NCBI GenBank assembly: GCA_051453625.1
Contig: JBOZIK010000001.1
Span: 132,859,401 to 132,895,974 of the forward strand
Source: Welwitschia mirabilis
Lineage: Eukaryota > Gnetophyta > Gnetopsida > Welwitschiales
Length of the DNA stretch: 36,574 bases
Direction of reading: 5' to 3'
In this document: positions 1 through 9,177 of the stretch, in pieces
Position numbering within the stretch: the first letter of the stretch is position 1
Layout: each line of letters begins with the position of its first letter
Program-made: the position numbers and the translations under genes
Notes under the pieces: model-generated
Told to the model about the DNA's origin: nothing
The model's database searches: none
The model's input: the letters and a program-made list of their open reading frames with translations, nothing else

Positions 1-1145
1 ATTCACAAGCTTTATATTTATGTTTAAGGCCTTCTATTTCATCAATGTGGGACAACACCCACTTATATTTTCAACAGTGCTTTATAATGTAAATGTAATT
101 AAGGTAAAACGCATAGTAGATATAAATCAAGTAATTCCCAATGATGTAAATGTCAGCAATTCATTTATGTTGGTGGTTTGATAATTTACGTTTAAATCAT
201 GAAATTACACAGACTTTTACTCATGGCTACATCGCGCTGACTTCTTGAAAATGTCAGGGGAAGATGTCGCCTAAGAAAAGACATAAACCTTGGAGATTTA
301 TTGTGCTACATGTTGCCCAATTTTGAAGACATGTCGCCCTTTTTACATCGCTGCTTATTCGTATTATATTTTTACAGGCATTTCAAATGTCAACTATAAT
401 CTAGTTTAAGAAGGGACATGTCAACAAAGGCACCCTCTGTAGTAATTAGAACCGAAGAACATGACCATTACCAAGAGTCAGAGCTCTTATCTAAAAAAAA
501 AAATATCTTCCTTATGCACCTCAACAGGAAACACTTTAGACAAGTACAGGTACAACATAAAATATATTTTAACATAGCATACTTTGCACATGGAAAATCT
601 GCCAAAGTCAACTATCAACCTAGCATGAAGCAAGATGGTATTATTTTGCCTAGTTATAACTCATTTGTAATATAATTATTAAATTGCTCCTGCATAAGAT
701 CCTATAATACCTTCAGATGGGAAAAAAATGATAAAGAGGTTAAAAGTTTATTCTTAGCTTTAAATTTTGTTTTGGTTCCACACCTCATTCTCTTGACTAA
801 TTTATCTGTGGGATTCTATTGACTAATTTATGTGTGAGAAATCATATGTTCCAACTTCAAATTTTAAACTATCTCATCATACCATATAGATTGAATTGCA
901 GAAATGTGACAATAGTAAATGAAAACCCCAAAAACGTAAGAATATTCAGTACATGAATATTTTCTCAACTTGTGAAGGGATATATGTCTCTTCATCTATA
1001 TTTTAAAACTAAAGATCAAATTGGTTAATCAGATCCTGAAAAAAGAAGATATAAAAAGATATTCAAACATAACAAAGACCATAAAATATGTACGTCTGAT
1101 AAGGAATTTGAGCTTGCTATTAGGATTTAACGACATAAAACATAC
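1..1145. other. Non-coding, 3' side of the VIR exon chain
   Basis: No exon or RNA gene could be supported here. On the VIR strand this lies downstream of exon H and is probably the next intron. Short open frames at 418-675 and 1021-1239 resemble no family known to me. Around 255-345 there are GTCGCC-containing words resembling those of the block at about 31700-32060, perhaps a scrap of the same repeat. Confidence 0.4.
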
Positions 1146-1215
1146 CACACAGAACTTCAACAGGCAGAGTATGATTCTACAAAATCCTTCGAAGTTTGGA
1201 CAATCAGCAAGACGT
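1146..1215 (-). CDS. VIR: VIR exon H (probable)
   Basis: 70 bases; acceptor TCTGTCAG, donor GTATGT. One base completes the codon split with exon G, then 23 codons lead through FEGFCRIILCLLKFC, which corresponds to the DCSLILPYLLKLC-type block of VIR. The match is weaker than for the other exons, but phase and position fit exactly. The expected following block (VLPVG-like) was not found at 1-1145. Confidence 0.65.
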
Positions 1216-4200
1216 CTGACAGACAATCACAAGGTGTAAATCTTAAATGCAATAGTAAATTTCCAAACTGATAAATATTAAATGACAAAGTAACAGAGAT
1301 CATCCTTAGCAGTTACAGTTCTCACCTACTAAGCTTGGACATTGGATCCACTGAAATACTAGGATCACAAAGCAATGAGAATGATCTAAAAATAGGTGAA
1401 CAGCATTGCAACTGGAAATTGGGTGAATCTTTCCCCGTACTTCCAGAAACTTTCACATTTTCAATAATTTTGTCTATCAGTCCAAGCCAAATGTCCAACA
1501 ATCCTTCCTTAATGAAGATTCTCTGTGTCACATGAAATGCATGATACAAAGCACTTGGATTAAAAATATCATTTGTTGACAGTTAGAGTATGACTTTTCA
1601 TTTATAACATAACCTAAGGCAAGTTACACAACATATTCGTTTATAAGGTAGAGAATAAGAGAAAGACAGCAAAAGCAAAAGAACCTTTGTTATAGGATGT
1701 TCCAAGAAACCAGCTAGAAATTCTGTCAGTCTTCCCATCTGTTAGAAATACAATGTTCGAATCTCTGGAGTTCAATTCAACAAAACATTTAAAAATGATT
1801 AAGAAAGGAAAAATAGAATAGATTCTAGTCATTTTTACCTTGAAAACATCCATGTCTGAGTAAGTGTCCCTGCTGAGGCATTCCTGCATCCATACCAACA
1901 AAGGACGGACCAATGCCACAGCAGATTCAGATTTTTGACATGCTATTCTAATTATCAAAACCCGCAGCATGTCCTGCAGTACTACTAAAGTCTGCAAAAA
2001 TATCGCATAAGTACCATGTAAGTTATCAATCATTTAAACTTTGAAATGTCATTATCAATCATTTAAACTTTGAAATGTAAAACAAGTCTTTAAAACTATA
2101 TGCCGAGAGAATTAGGAACATCTGGTGTTCATGCATGCAAGCAAACGTCTGCATATAACTACAACGAAAACAATAAACAATTCTCCTGATATCTTGAAAC
2201 TCTCCTTAAGATAAATCTGTCAAATTCCAAAACTGAAAACCCTAAGATGTGAACTAAAATTAGTGAAGAGTAAATGAAAAGTAAGATATTTATTGCTCCC
2301 ATAATCCACTTGAGAAACACAGACTTTCACATTTATTTAGTGTTTCAAATGACATTTTCCTTGTACCCAATGAAATGTAATTATACAGTCACACCATGTG
2401 TGACAGATTATGGAAAATTCACGCTAACATGAGTTTGATTGTTCCTTTAGTGATTGGCCTTGTTAATATCTTCTTTTTATCATTTCATGGGATCCAGCTT
2501 GATCATTTAACTATATAAAGGAATCAAAATAGAATAATGATTGGTTGTATATGTTAGCAAACTATGGGAAAAAGGTGTATTACATTTAGTCAAAGTCAAC
2601 TGAGAGAAAAGGCATACTGCCTGGCTTCTTAAAAAAATTTCATCCTTCTTAGAATGGAATGGAGTCATATGATTGAAAGTTGATGGTAATTGGTGTGCTT
2701 AACTAATGCAATGCCATGCCAGGGTTTTCTGATAGTGTTGGAAATGGGACACAAACTGATATTAGGTTAGGCTAAATCTTTTCTTTCTTTTATTTATATA
2801 GAACCTTTAGGATAAACCGGAATGTATTTAAGATAATAATACTTCAATAATTAAACTAAAGAAATAATTTTCATATTTTCATAGATGAAGCTCCTGTCTT
2901 GTTTCTTCCCTCAGAGTATATTCTTCTAAGGGCCTCCTCTCTCATTGTGGTTCTTCTGGTTTTCGGCGTAATAGCCCATTTTGCCACATGAAACTCCTTT
3001 AGTCCTCCTATTTATTTCATGTATATGTCATCAAATCTTACCACTCACACATTCATGAATTTACTTTACTTTCCTTAGGTTCCTTCATGTCATAGATAAG
3101 AAGGTTTGTAATTTGTTTCATCACACCTTAAGTTAATTTGGTTTATGCATCCGTGTCTGTCGATGGTAACCAGTGTTACATTCACTTTTGGTTGTTACTT
3201 TATTGAATTCTGGTTTTCACATGTTTCTTTTACTTTGCCATATTCATTCTCGTGGACATCCATGTTTTCGTCGTATTCACTCTCTAAACAAATTAAATTC
3301 CCATAAGTCAAACACTGCCCATTCCACAAGAAGTTCCAACTTTTGCAATCTCCATGTGTATGCGTCAAAAGACATCATCATAATTCATTTTGTTTTAAAA
3401 ACTTGTTGCGACCCTTCTCTATATATCTGTTCACAAGGGCACAAATGTCCAGCACAAAAGTCCATTTGTATCTCAGTATCAAGAAAAGTTTAATAAAAAA
3501 AGAAAAAAAAAAGATTAAAACAAGATGTGTCAAATCATTAACTCAATTCAGTTATCTCTATCCCAGTGTTTTTGCTGACTTCTACAGAGAATAACTCTCA
3601 GAAAAAAAAAATTTCCCAACAAATATTCTCTGGATTCACATTAGAACTTCATAATTTAGAAGTGCAACTGAACATTTCATACTTGTGAAGTATGGAGGGG
3701 TGCTACTTACTGTACATGAAAGATGCAGGACAATTTCTGCTACCTTATCCAGATGTGGAACCAGACGGCCTAGCAACTTTGCAAAATGTGGAGATTGCAA
3801 ATACCAATCAACCTCTGCGAATCCCTTTAGCCCCAATCGTGTTCCAATACCCAATGTCTTCAAAGCAGTGAGAGAGGACGAGCTGTTCTTCCAAAGCCAG
3901 ATACCCTCTTCAGGAAACAGATCACCCTAGAACATGCAAACAAAATATTTTGCATTAGTCACATCCATGTTGAAAACAAGATATTATTATATTGACTAAA
4001 TAAAGCGAAATGCCTTACCAGTAAACAAAGCACACTGCAAGCTTCTTTTGGACCCAAAGCTAAAGTAGTGGGAGCTGGAACATTTTCAAGAAGCCGCTGA
4101 AACAATCCAGGTGTCCATCCAAAAACAGGCCAACAAGCTAAACATGATACAATAAGATGAGAAACCGCTCCCAATGCAAGTGTTGAACTGGCATAAGTAA

Positions 4201-4385
4201 ACAAGAGATCCGCTGTGCGCGATGCTAACTTTGGGCTGTAATAATACATGAGAAAATCAGAAAAATGCATCCAGTATAACAATGGTTAAAAATTCACAAG
4301 GATAGTACATTTGTTACCTGATTTCACGATGCAATCGCAACAAGGCATTTAACAATCTTGTATTGTGATGCTGTTCACCTGCTTC
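1146..4385 (-). CDS. VIR: VIRILIZER homolog (m6A writer complex scaffold), partial, seven exons
   Basis: VIR is the large nuclear scaffold of the plant N6-adenosine mRNA methyltransferase complex, acting with MTA, MTB, FIP37 and HAKAI. Seven exons on the minus strand (4385-4318, 4235-4019, 3926-3711, 1991-1839, 1738-1685, 1522-1326, 1215-1146) join through GT-AG introns of about 82, 92, 1719, 100, 162 and 110 bases. Their summed length is 975 bases, exactly 325 codons, with phases matching at every junction and no internal stop. Recognisable blocks in order include ACWPVFGWTPGLFQ, LALGPKEACSVLCLL, DLFPEEGIWLWKN, LDKVAEIVLH and VVLQDMLRVLIIRIACQ, as remembered from Arabidopsis VIR. Plant VIR is about 2,100 residues, so this is a central slice; the start and the 3' exons are not in view. 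The clean phases argue for a functional gene, not an old pseudogene. Confidence 0.88.
1326..1522 (-). CDS. VIR: VIR exon G
   Basis: 197 bases; acceptor TGACACAG, donor GTGAGA. It opens with RIFIKEGLLDIWLGLID and contains SPIFRSFSLLCDPS, matching the LLKEG and LPLCKSLSLIC-like blocks of VIR. It ends two bases into a codon, consistent with exon H. The middle is poorly conserved, as expected for this part of the protein. Confidence 0.82.
1685..1738 (-). CDS. VIR: VIR exon F (18-codon micro-exon)
   Basis: 54 bases between acceptor TTTCTAACAG and donor GTTCTT. It encodes MGRLTEFLAGFLEHPITK, which aligns with the LDFLACLLEHPCAK-type segment of VIR. The correct frame is masked in a simple ORF scan because a longer open frame overlaps it. 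Confidence 0.82.
1839..1991 (-). CDS. VIR: VIR exon E
   Basis: 153 bases, 51 codons, phase 0 at both ends; acceptor TTTTTGCAG, donor GTAAAA. It encodes VVLQDMLRVLIIRIACQ followed by a block with LVRPLLVWMQECL and ends DMDVFK. The first part is nearly identical to the corresponding Arabidopsis VIR segment as I remember it. Confidence 0.9.
1992..3710 (-). other. VIR intron (about 1.7 kb)
   Basis: Separates exons D and E with GTAAGT and TTTTTGCAG ends. It contains a direct duplication of about 30 bases (2022-2081) close to the acceptor. A T-rich stretch with short plus-strand open frames lies around 3173-3594; I see no recognisable coding match or clear transposon in it. Confidence 0.7.
3711..3926 (-). 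CDS. VIR: VIR exon D
   Basis: 216 bases, phase 0 at both ends; acceptor TTCTAG, donor GTAAGT. It begins GDLFPEEGIWLWKN, continues through LKTLGIGTRLGLKG and VDWYLQSPHFAKLLGRL, and ends LDKVAEIVLHLSCT, all in the order expected of VIR. Confidence 0.92.
4019..4235 (-). CDS. VIR: VIR exon C
   Basis: 217 bases; acceptor TTATTACAG, donor GTAAGG. It encodes the very conserved helical segment containing SPKLASRTADLL, ACWPVFGWTPGLFQ and LALGPKEACSVLCLL. This is the strongest single match to plant VIR in the window. Confidence 0.92.
4318..4385 (-). CDS. VIR: VIR exon B
   Basis: 68 bases, preceded by acceptor ATATCAG and followed by donor GTAACA. It encodes EAGEQHHNTRLLNALLRLHR followed by EI, the VIR segment that precedes the SPKLA block. 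It ends two bases into a codon, which the first base of exon C completes as Ser. Confidence 0.85.
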
Positions 4386-4829
4386 CTGATATCAAAATGA
4401 GAGATTAGGTCAACAACAAATAAATGCTAAATAATAATCACAACCTTCACAAAAGTTACTTTCACTGGAAAGGTTGAAAGCCAATCAATCAGCAAAGAAC
4501 CTATCCAAAAACCACAAGAGCACCAAGGTTCAATGGACCTGTGACAAAAGAAATTTCTTTACCAAACCCAAACAAAATAAAAAAGAAAAAACAGCTATAA
4601 GACATGTAAGACCAGACTCACTTACTAGATGAACTGAGGGGTCATAGAGATACACTGATCGAATAGGATGCAGGTACTAAAAAGGAAAGAAAAAACCAGT
4701 AAAATTCATATTTCTCTAAATGGACTTTCTTTAATTTGTAGCAAATGAATACTCAACATGAAGCTTGCATTTAGATGAATGTCATAGACAGTACAAGACT
4801 ACATTTCATAGACTTTTAAGTGGGGTTTG
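4386..4829 (-). other. Region upstream of VIR exon B
   Basis: The next VIR exon upstream should end in phase 0 and encode a leucine-rich block. A 31-codon open segment with splice-like ends (4445-4538) lies at about the right place, but its residues (for example SLLIDWLSTFPVK) match only loosely. Another short spliceable open segment lies at about 4630-4680. I do not assign either. Confidence 0.35.
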
Positions 4830-5215
4830 TGTTAGGAACGTAGAAGCACCGTAGAGGGGGGTGAATAGGGTAATTTTAATTTTATTGCGAAATATGAANN
4901 NNNNNNNNNNNNNNNNNNNNNNNNNNNNNNNNNNNNNNNNNNNNNNNNNNNNNNNNNNNNNNNNNNNNNNNNNNNNNNNNNNNNNNNNNNNNNNNNNNAC
5001 GTCCCATGTAACAGGTCGGACGTCCCAGTATATTTTGGCCGCATTCTAGTTCAGACGTCCCAGGTAACAAGTCGGACATCCCAATAAATTTTGACCACAT
5101 TAACTCTGGACGTCCCTGGTAACAGGTCGGACGTCACCATATATTCAGTCGTATACAAGAGAGCACGTCCAGGAATAAAACTCGGACGTCCCTAGAGGCA
5201 CAGCTTCTGATTTGC
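4830..5215 (+). mobile_element. LTR fragment with GGACGTCC repeats
   Basis: Begins TGTTAGGAACGTAGAAGC, followed by GAGGGGGGTGAATAGGG, a word also seen in degenerate form at the start of the element 3 LTRs (20870, 34165). A 100-N gap follows. From 4999 there are at least eight copies of a GGACGTCC-like word about 20-40 bases apart, often as CAGGTCGGACGTCCC or similar. The architecture resembles the right-edge LTR at about 35700-36030. No coding region is attached. The true extent is unknown because of the gap. Confidence 0.6.
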
Positions 5216-5647
5216 ACATGGAAAAGTACGTTGTTACCTCGTTCTTGCTCATTATTGAAAATCTAATGTTTCTACAGTTTGGAGTACATCTTTGTTACTA
5301 ATTGTGATCCTAAATTTCATTTACTAAAAGGTCTAGAAGCAACATGACACCTTTCTCTACAACCTTAATGGTAGTAACAATAGCTTAATGTTACTATTAC
5401 AATACCAATATAATTGACTGAGAGAATCTTTAAAAAACCATAATATTATTTGATATTTTAATTTTTAAAATGCTAAAGACTTTTCCTGGATTTAAGAGGT
5501 TAGGGATATAATTCATAATTGATAAGTACTAATCTGAATTTTAAAATCATACCCTTTTTAGAAGTTTAAAGAACTTTTTAGTGTGTGTTTTCTTAAAATA
5601 ATAAAGAAGAAGCACCTTGCAAGCTTTCATTTCTGTACCAGAATTTG
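5216..5647. other. AT-rich spacer
   Basis: No gene, RNA or clear repeat was seen between the palindrome-rich LTR piece and the LTR of copia element 1. Confidence 0.4.
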
Positions 5648-5949
5648 TGCTACAAATCTAACAAGAAGAAAGTATTGAAACAAAATGGAACAACAGGCAC
5701 ACAAAAGGAACAACAAAGAATTTACGTGATTCAGGCTCTTTTTACCCTACGTCCACGAGCAGCAATGCAGTGCTCTATTGATTGATTAGGAGCAAATGTG
5801 TTCCAGATACAACAAACAACCCTCTAACAAGTTTATATAGCCTTATGTTTAAGGTTACAAGCCATTCCCCTTTTACAACTTTAAATAGGGGTCAATGTTA
5901 AAACATAACATCTCAACATAAATAATATATTTGGCTTCACATATCAACA
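5648..5949 (-). repeat. 3' LTR of copia element 1
   Basis: About 300 bases, closely similar to 7697-7984 and to the solo LTR at 18765-19059. On the plus strand all three share AAAGTAYTGAAACAAAATG near the start and a tail ending TTTGGCTTCACRTATCAACA. The adjoining purine tract at 5950-5962 marks this as the 3' copy. Confidence 0.85.
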
Positions 5950-6158
5950 CTCTCCCACTTGAAGACAAATTTCCCATGCCATCAAGATTAGCTCCTTATA
6001 AAACTCAAGAGATGCAGTGCTTTCCAATGCTTCCAAATCAGCAACCTTGAAGTCCAACNNNNNNNNNNNNNNNNNNNNNNNNNNNNNNNNNNNNNNNNNN
6101 NNNNNNNNNNNNNNNNNNNNNNNNNNNNNNNNNNNNNNNNNNNNNNNNNNNNNNNNNN

Positions 6159-7398
6159 ACCTACAGAAACTTCTCCACTAGCCACACAAGTTGAATTAAC
6201 AGGATTAACAGAACGTAAAACATACATGGTACCTTTTCTGCTTCCACATGCAATCGCTAATCCTCCTTTGCTGATTTTCCAAGACTGTTATCAAACGTGG
6301 TTGTAAAACCACTGTCACTAATCTAACCAGTTGAGATCAGATTCTTTGCCAAACCTAGAACATGTCTAACATTGGCCAAAGTGATGGTCTGGCCATTCTG
6401 CCTCATAAGGATAACCATTCCTTTGACTTTGATCTCATATTTGCGATCATCTCCCGACCAAACACATGACCCATCTGTGACAAGTTCATAAGAAGAAAAG
6501 AATGCTATACTTGGGCAAACATGAAATGAGGCACCAGTATCAATTATCCAAACCTCTGGAATCGAGTAAACAGAAATATTAACGTCTCCTCCCTTCATTA
6601 ACAAAGTAATGTCCGCTTCACTATTCGAAGGTGGAGTAGAACCGGAAGCGTTCTTGTTCTTTTCATCCCTCTTTTTACGTTTGTTACTTTAAGCTTCCAG
6701 CAATCTTTTATCATATGTCCTTTCTTCTTGCAGTAATAGTAAACAATGTCCCTGCCTTGAAATCTAGTTGTACTCTTACTTCTCCTATGTTCTTCCCTTG
6801 ATTGTGAACGTCCTCTATGAGTTGCCAAAGCCTCTCCTTGTTTCTCACTGCTAGATAAACCAAATGCATTCTGCTTTTTTATATCCAATAACATTGCTAC
6901 AAGTTCTTCAAGTGTTAGACTGTTCTTACCAGCAGACGTTAGAATCGGAGTGACAATAATCAACCAACCCTGAGGCAATGAAATCAAAATAGCAGTAATG
7001 TGCATCTCCTCCATAAATGTGACCCCAAGATCATCAATTTGTGAAAATATGTTTTGCATCTCATCCAAATAACTCAAAAATTTTGTTCGTTCCTTTATCT
7101 TTGTAGTAAAAGCTTGGTTGAGGACTACATACTTGTTTATTATAGATGGCTAATCGTACCAGTCTTTCAACTTTTGCCAAAGTTGATGGTTAGCCAGAAA
7201 TCTTCAATAAGCTTTCAAAATGTTATTGCTCAGACAAGGGAGAATGAAAGATAAGGCATTGGAATTTATCTCGTTCCATTTGGCATCTGGCATGAAGGCC
7301 AACCAAGTAGTATCATCCATCTTTAGATTTGCCTTTGCTTGTGCTTTTGTCTTTAGAGCAAGTTTGCGTCCCTTTTGCTGTAGAACGTCTTTCATCAA
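6159..7398 (-). pseudogene. Copia gag-protease remnant of element 1
   Basis: The gag N-terminal part (7398-7204) contains DVLQQKGRKLAL and a downstream TWLAF-like word. The following frame (7077-6598) has an IDDLGVTF block, QGWLIIVT and a zinc knuckle at YYYCKKKGHMIKDC. The first Cys of the usual CX2CX4HX4C knuckle is replaced by Tyr. The protease frame (6604-6323) carries VWIIDTGASFHVC, so the catalytic DTG is intact, and ends in the typical VRHVLGLAKNLIS block. A final piece (6227-6159) reads YVLRSVNPVNS, resembling the pre-integrase segment. Several frame changes separate these parts, so no full polyprotein is encoded. Confidence 0.85.
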
Positions 7399-7682
7399 GA
7401 TTTTTCACACACCCCAATTTTCGGGGCCCTGAAAGTCTATGTGTTATTTATAAATGCTCCATTTCAAACCCTAGCACTTTGATCTAGAATGCTAAGAAAA
7501 ATTTCGCTCGTGCGCTTTGCAAAGGGCTTGCTTTACTCGCGAAAATGCTCTTTGGGTTGTTTACTCATGGCTTGTTCCACTCCGGCCGCTATGCTTGCTC
7601 TGCTGCCTCCATTTCACAGGCCGTTCGCTCACTCTACGAAGGGCCTCTAAAAGAGATTCGAATAGAAAGTACTTTGAATCTC

Positions 7683-7694
7683 GCTCTGATAGCA
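7683..7694 (-). other. Primer-binding site of element 1
   Basis: On the minus strand it reads TGCTATCAGAGC, two bases after the LTR end. It matches the plant initiator-Met tRNA-type PBS (TGGTATCAGAGC) except for one base. Confidence 0.8.
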
Positions 7695-7696
7695 CT

Positions 7697-7984
7697 TGTT
7701 ACAGATCTATCAATAAGAAAGTACTGAAACAAAATGAAACAGCAGGCAAACAAAAGAAACAATACAGAATTTATGTAGTTCAGGTTCTTTTTACCCTATG
7801 TCCATGAGAAGCAATGCAGAGTAGGAACAAAATATTTTTCAGATACAACAAACAACCCTCTAACAAATTTATATAGCCTTAGGGTTAGGGTTACAAGCCA
7901 ATCCCTTTTTTACAACTTTAAATAAGGGTCAATGTTAAAACATAACATTTCAACATAAATAACATATTTGGCTTCACATATCAA
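7697..7984 (-). repeat. 5' LTR of copia element 1 (cut by an N gap)
   Basis: Homologous to 5648-5949. It ends at TATCAA immediately before the 100-N run, so the last LTR bases and any target duplication are lost. Confidence 0.82.
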
Positions 7985-8084
7985 NNNNNNNNNNNNNNNN
8001 NNNNNNNNNNNNNNNNNNNNNNNNNNNNNNNNNNNNNNNNNNNNNNNNNNNNNNNNNNNNNNNNNNNNNNNNNNNNNNNNNNNN

Positions 8085-8519
8085 TACTGCTTCTGTACTT
8101 TGAGATATTCTTATAAAATTTGTTCTGGTGCTCAAACAGGATTTTTGTGCACTTGCAATGGAGCAAAATCTAATAACTTGAACATCTTTTTTGTAGCTGT
8201 CACTAATTGCTAAAGCATTTAGCTCTCTTTTATGCATTACTTTTTTGAATAGGGCATAGCAATCTTCAGAAGTTTTAACAGGGAGGGGTTGGGTGGGGGG
8301 TGGGGAGGGATGTCATCCAACTTGCTTCAGGCAAACTATAGTTTGTCTTTATCTTATTATGTTTCCTTTCTGACTGATTTTGATTCTGGTTGCTGTAGTT
8401 TTAAACAATTATAGAAAATTCATTTTGTTAACATAAAAACTGAGCATGCTGTATTCTGTCCTTATTTTGGCAAATTTGTGAATATATTGTTTGTTAACTT
8501 CATGTTTTCAACGTTCCAG
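8085..8519 (+). other. Intron sequence 5' of the histidine kinase exon
   Basis: No coding match. It contains a G-rich run at about 8281-8310 and ends in a plausible acceptor (TTCCAG at 8514-8519). Upstream kinase exons (HisKA and most of the ATPase domain) are not seen. Confidence 0.5.
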
Positions 8520-9177
8520 ATTAGTTAGTATGATGGGAGGACGTATTTGGCTGGAAAGTGAGCCTGGAAAGGGCAGCACCTTCTTTTTTATCGCATGCTT
8601 TGATAGGGCAAACACAGTTCTTAACAATGAAGCAATCTGTCAATTGCTGATGGCTGAACATGAAAAGGAAACACTTCCTATTACTGGAGAAACTTCCAAA
8701 AGCACTTCTCATAGTGGGGAATGGAGAATAACTGTTATCAACGACAGCTTACAAGAAGATAGCTCTTCATATTACTCCCATGGCAATGATACTGTTCAGA
8801 GGCTAAAACCGAACCCAGAATTAGCATGTAAGCTATCATTGGACATTAATTCAGAAGGTGGAATACTTGATAACAAGAGTTTGGAGAGATGTGAAATATA
8901 TGGAACCAATGGGGTCTCTACAAATAATAGCAATTCACACATGGATGTGAAACATCATAGTGTAGTGAATTCTAAGATGGAAGATAATGAAAATGCAATT
9001 CCTCTTAGAGGGATGAGAGTTTTGCTTGCAGAAGACAATGTGGTGAACCAGAAGGTTGCTTGCCAACAGCTTCGGAAGTTTGGTACAGAAGTTGATGTTG
9101 TAAGTGATGGCCAGCAGTGTCTCAATATTCTTAAACTCGACTGGGACAAATATGACTTGATACTTATGGATGTGCAG
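8520..9177 (+). CDS. Hybrid sensor histidine kinase, one internal exon
   Basis: 658 bases open throughout: one base completing an Arg codon, then 219 codons, between acceptor TTCCAG and donor GTGTGT. It begins with the end of a histidine-kinase ATPase domain (RLVSMMGGRIWLESEPGKGS then TFFF, covering the final glycine box). A variable Ser/Asn-rich linker of about 135 residues follows. It then enters a receiver domain: MRVLLAEDNVVNQKVA supplies the acidic Glu-Asp pair and LILMDVQ holds the phospho-acceptor Asp. The exon stops just before the expected MP-MDG block. Proteins of this type relay phosphate from His to Asp in cytokinin, osmotic or related signalling. I cannot assign the subfamily (AHK1, AHK5 or other). 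No frameshift is present. Confidence 0.85.

Larger units (their letters stand above)
5648..7984 (-). mobile_element. Copia element 1, internally deleted (gag and protease only)
   Basis: Two related LTRs flank it: 5648-5949, and 7697 up to the gap at 7985. Read on the minus strand, a purine tract (AAGTGGGAGAG) precedes LTR start TGTTGATATGTGAAGCC, and a primer-binding site TGCTATCAGAGC lies just inside the other LTR, close to the plant initiator-Met tRNA type (TGGTATCAGAGC). Between them are gag (7398-6600), protease (6604-6323) and a short pre-integrase piece (about 6230-6159). A 100-N gap follows, then the 3' end. No integrase, reverse transcriptase or RNase H is visible, so it is a deletion derivative unless the gap hides several kilobases. 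Confidence 0.85.

Noticed and set aside
515-545. Possible next VIR exon (minus strand, VFPVEVHKE-like)
   Set aside because: The acceptor implied a different frame, and only four residues fit the expected VLPVG block.
3173-3594. Plus-strand open frames of 83-106 codons
   Set aside because: They lie inside the VIR intron, are rich in Ser, His and Cys, and match no family; AT-rich chance frames are common.
4445-4538. Possible VIR exon upstream of exon B (31 codons with splice-like ends)
   Set aside because: Phase fits, but the residues only loosely resemble the expected leucine-rich VIR block, and the donor GTTGTG is weak.
4832-5100. Open frames running through N gaps
   Set aside because: Most of their residues are unknown (N-derived), so they are not evidence of coding. 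The same holds at 5988-6227, 7968-8237 and 33101-33286, apart from the known-sequence ends cited above.
4999-5180. CRISPR-like array of spaced repeats
   Set aside because: Repeats are short, palindromic and irregularly spaced, in a plant LTR; no cas genes or bacterial context.
7683-7694. tRNA-like sequence
   Set aside because: This is the retrotransposon primer-binding site complementary to tRNA-iMet, not a tRNA gene. No complete tRNA or rRNA was found.
7517-7807. Plus-strand open frame of 96 codons
   Set aside because: It overlaps the PBS and LTR of element 1 on the opposite strand.
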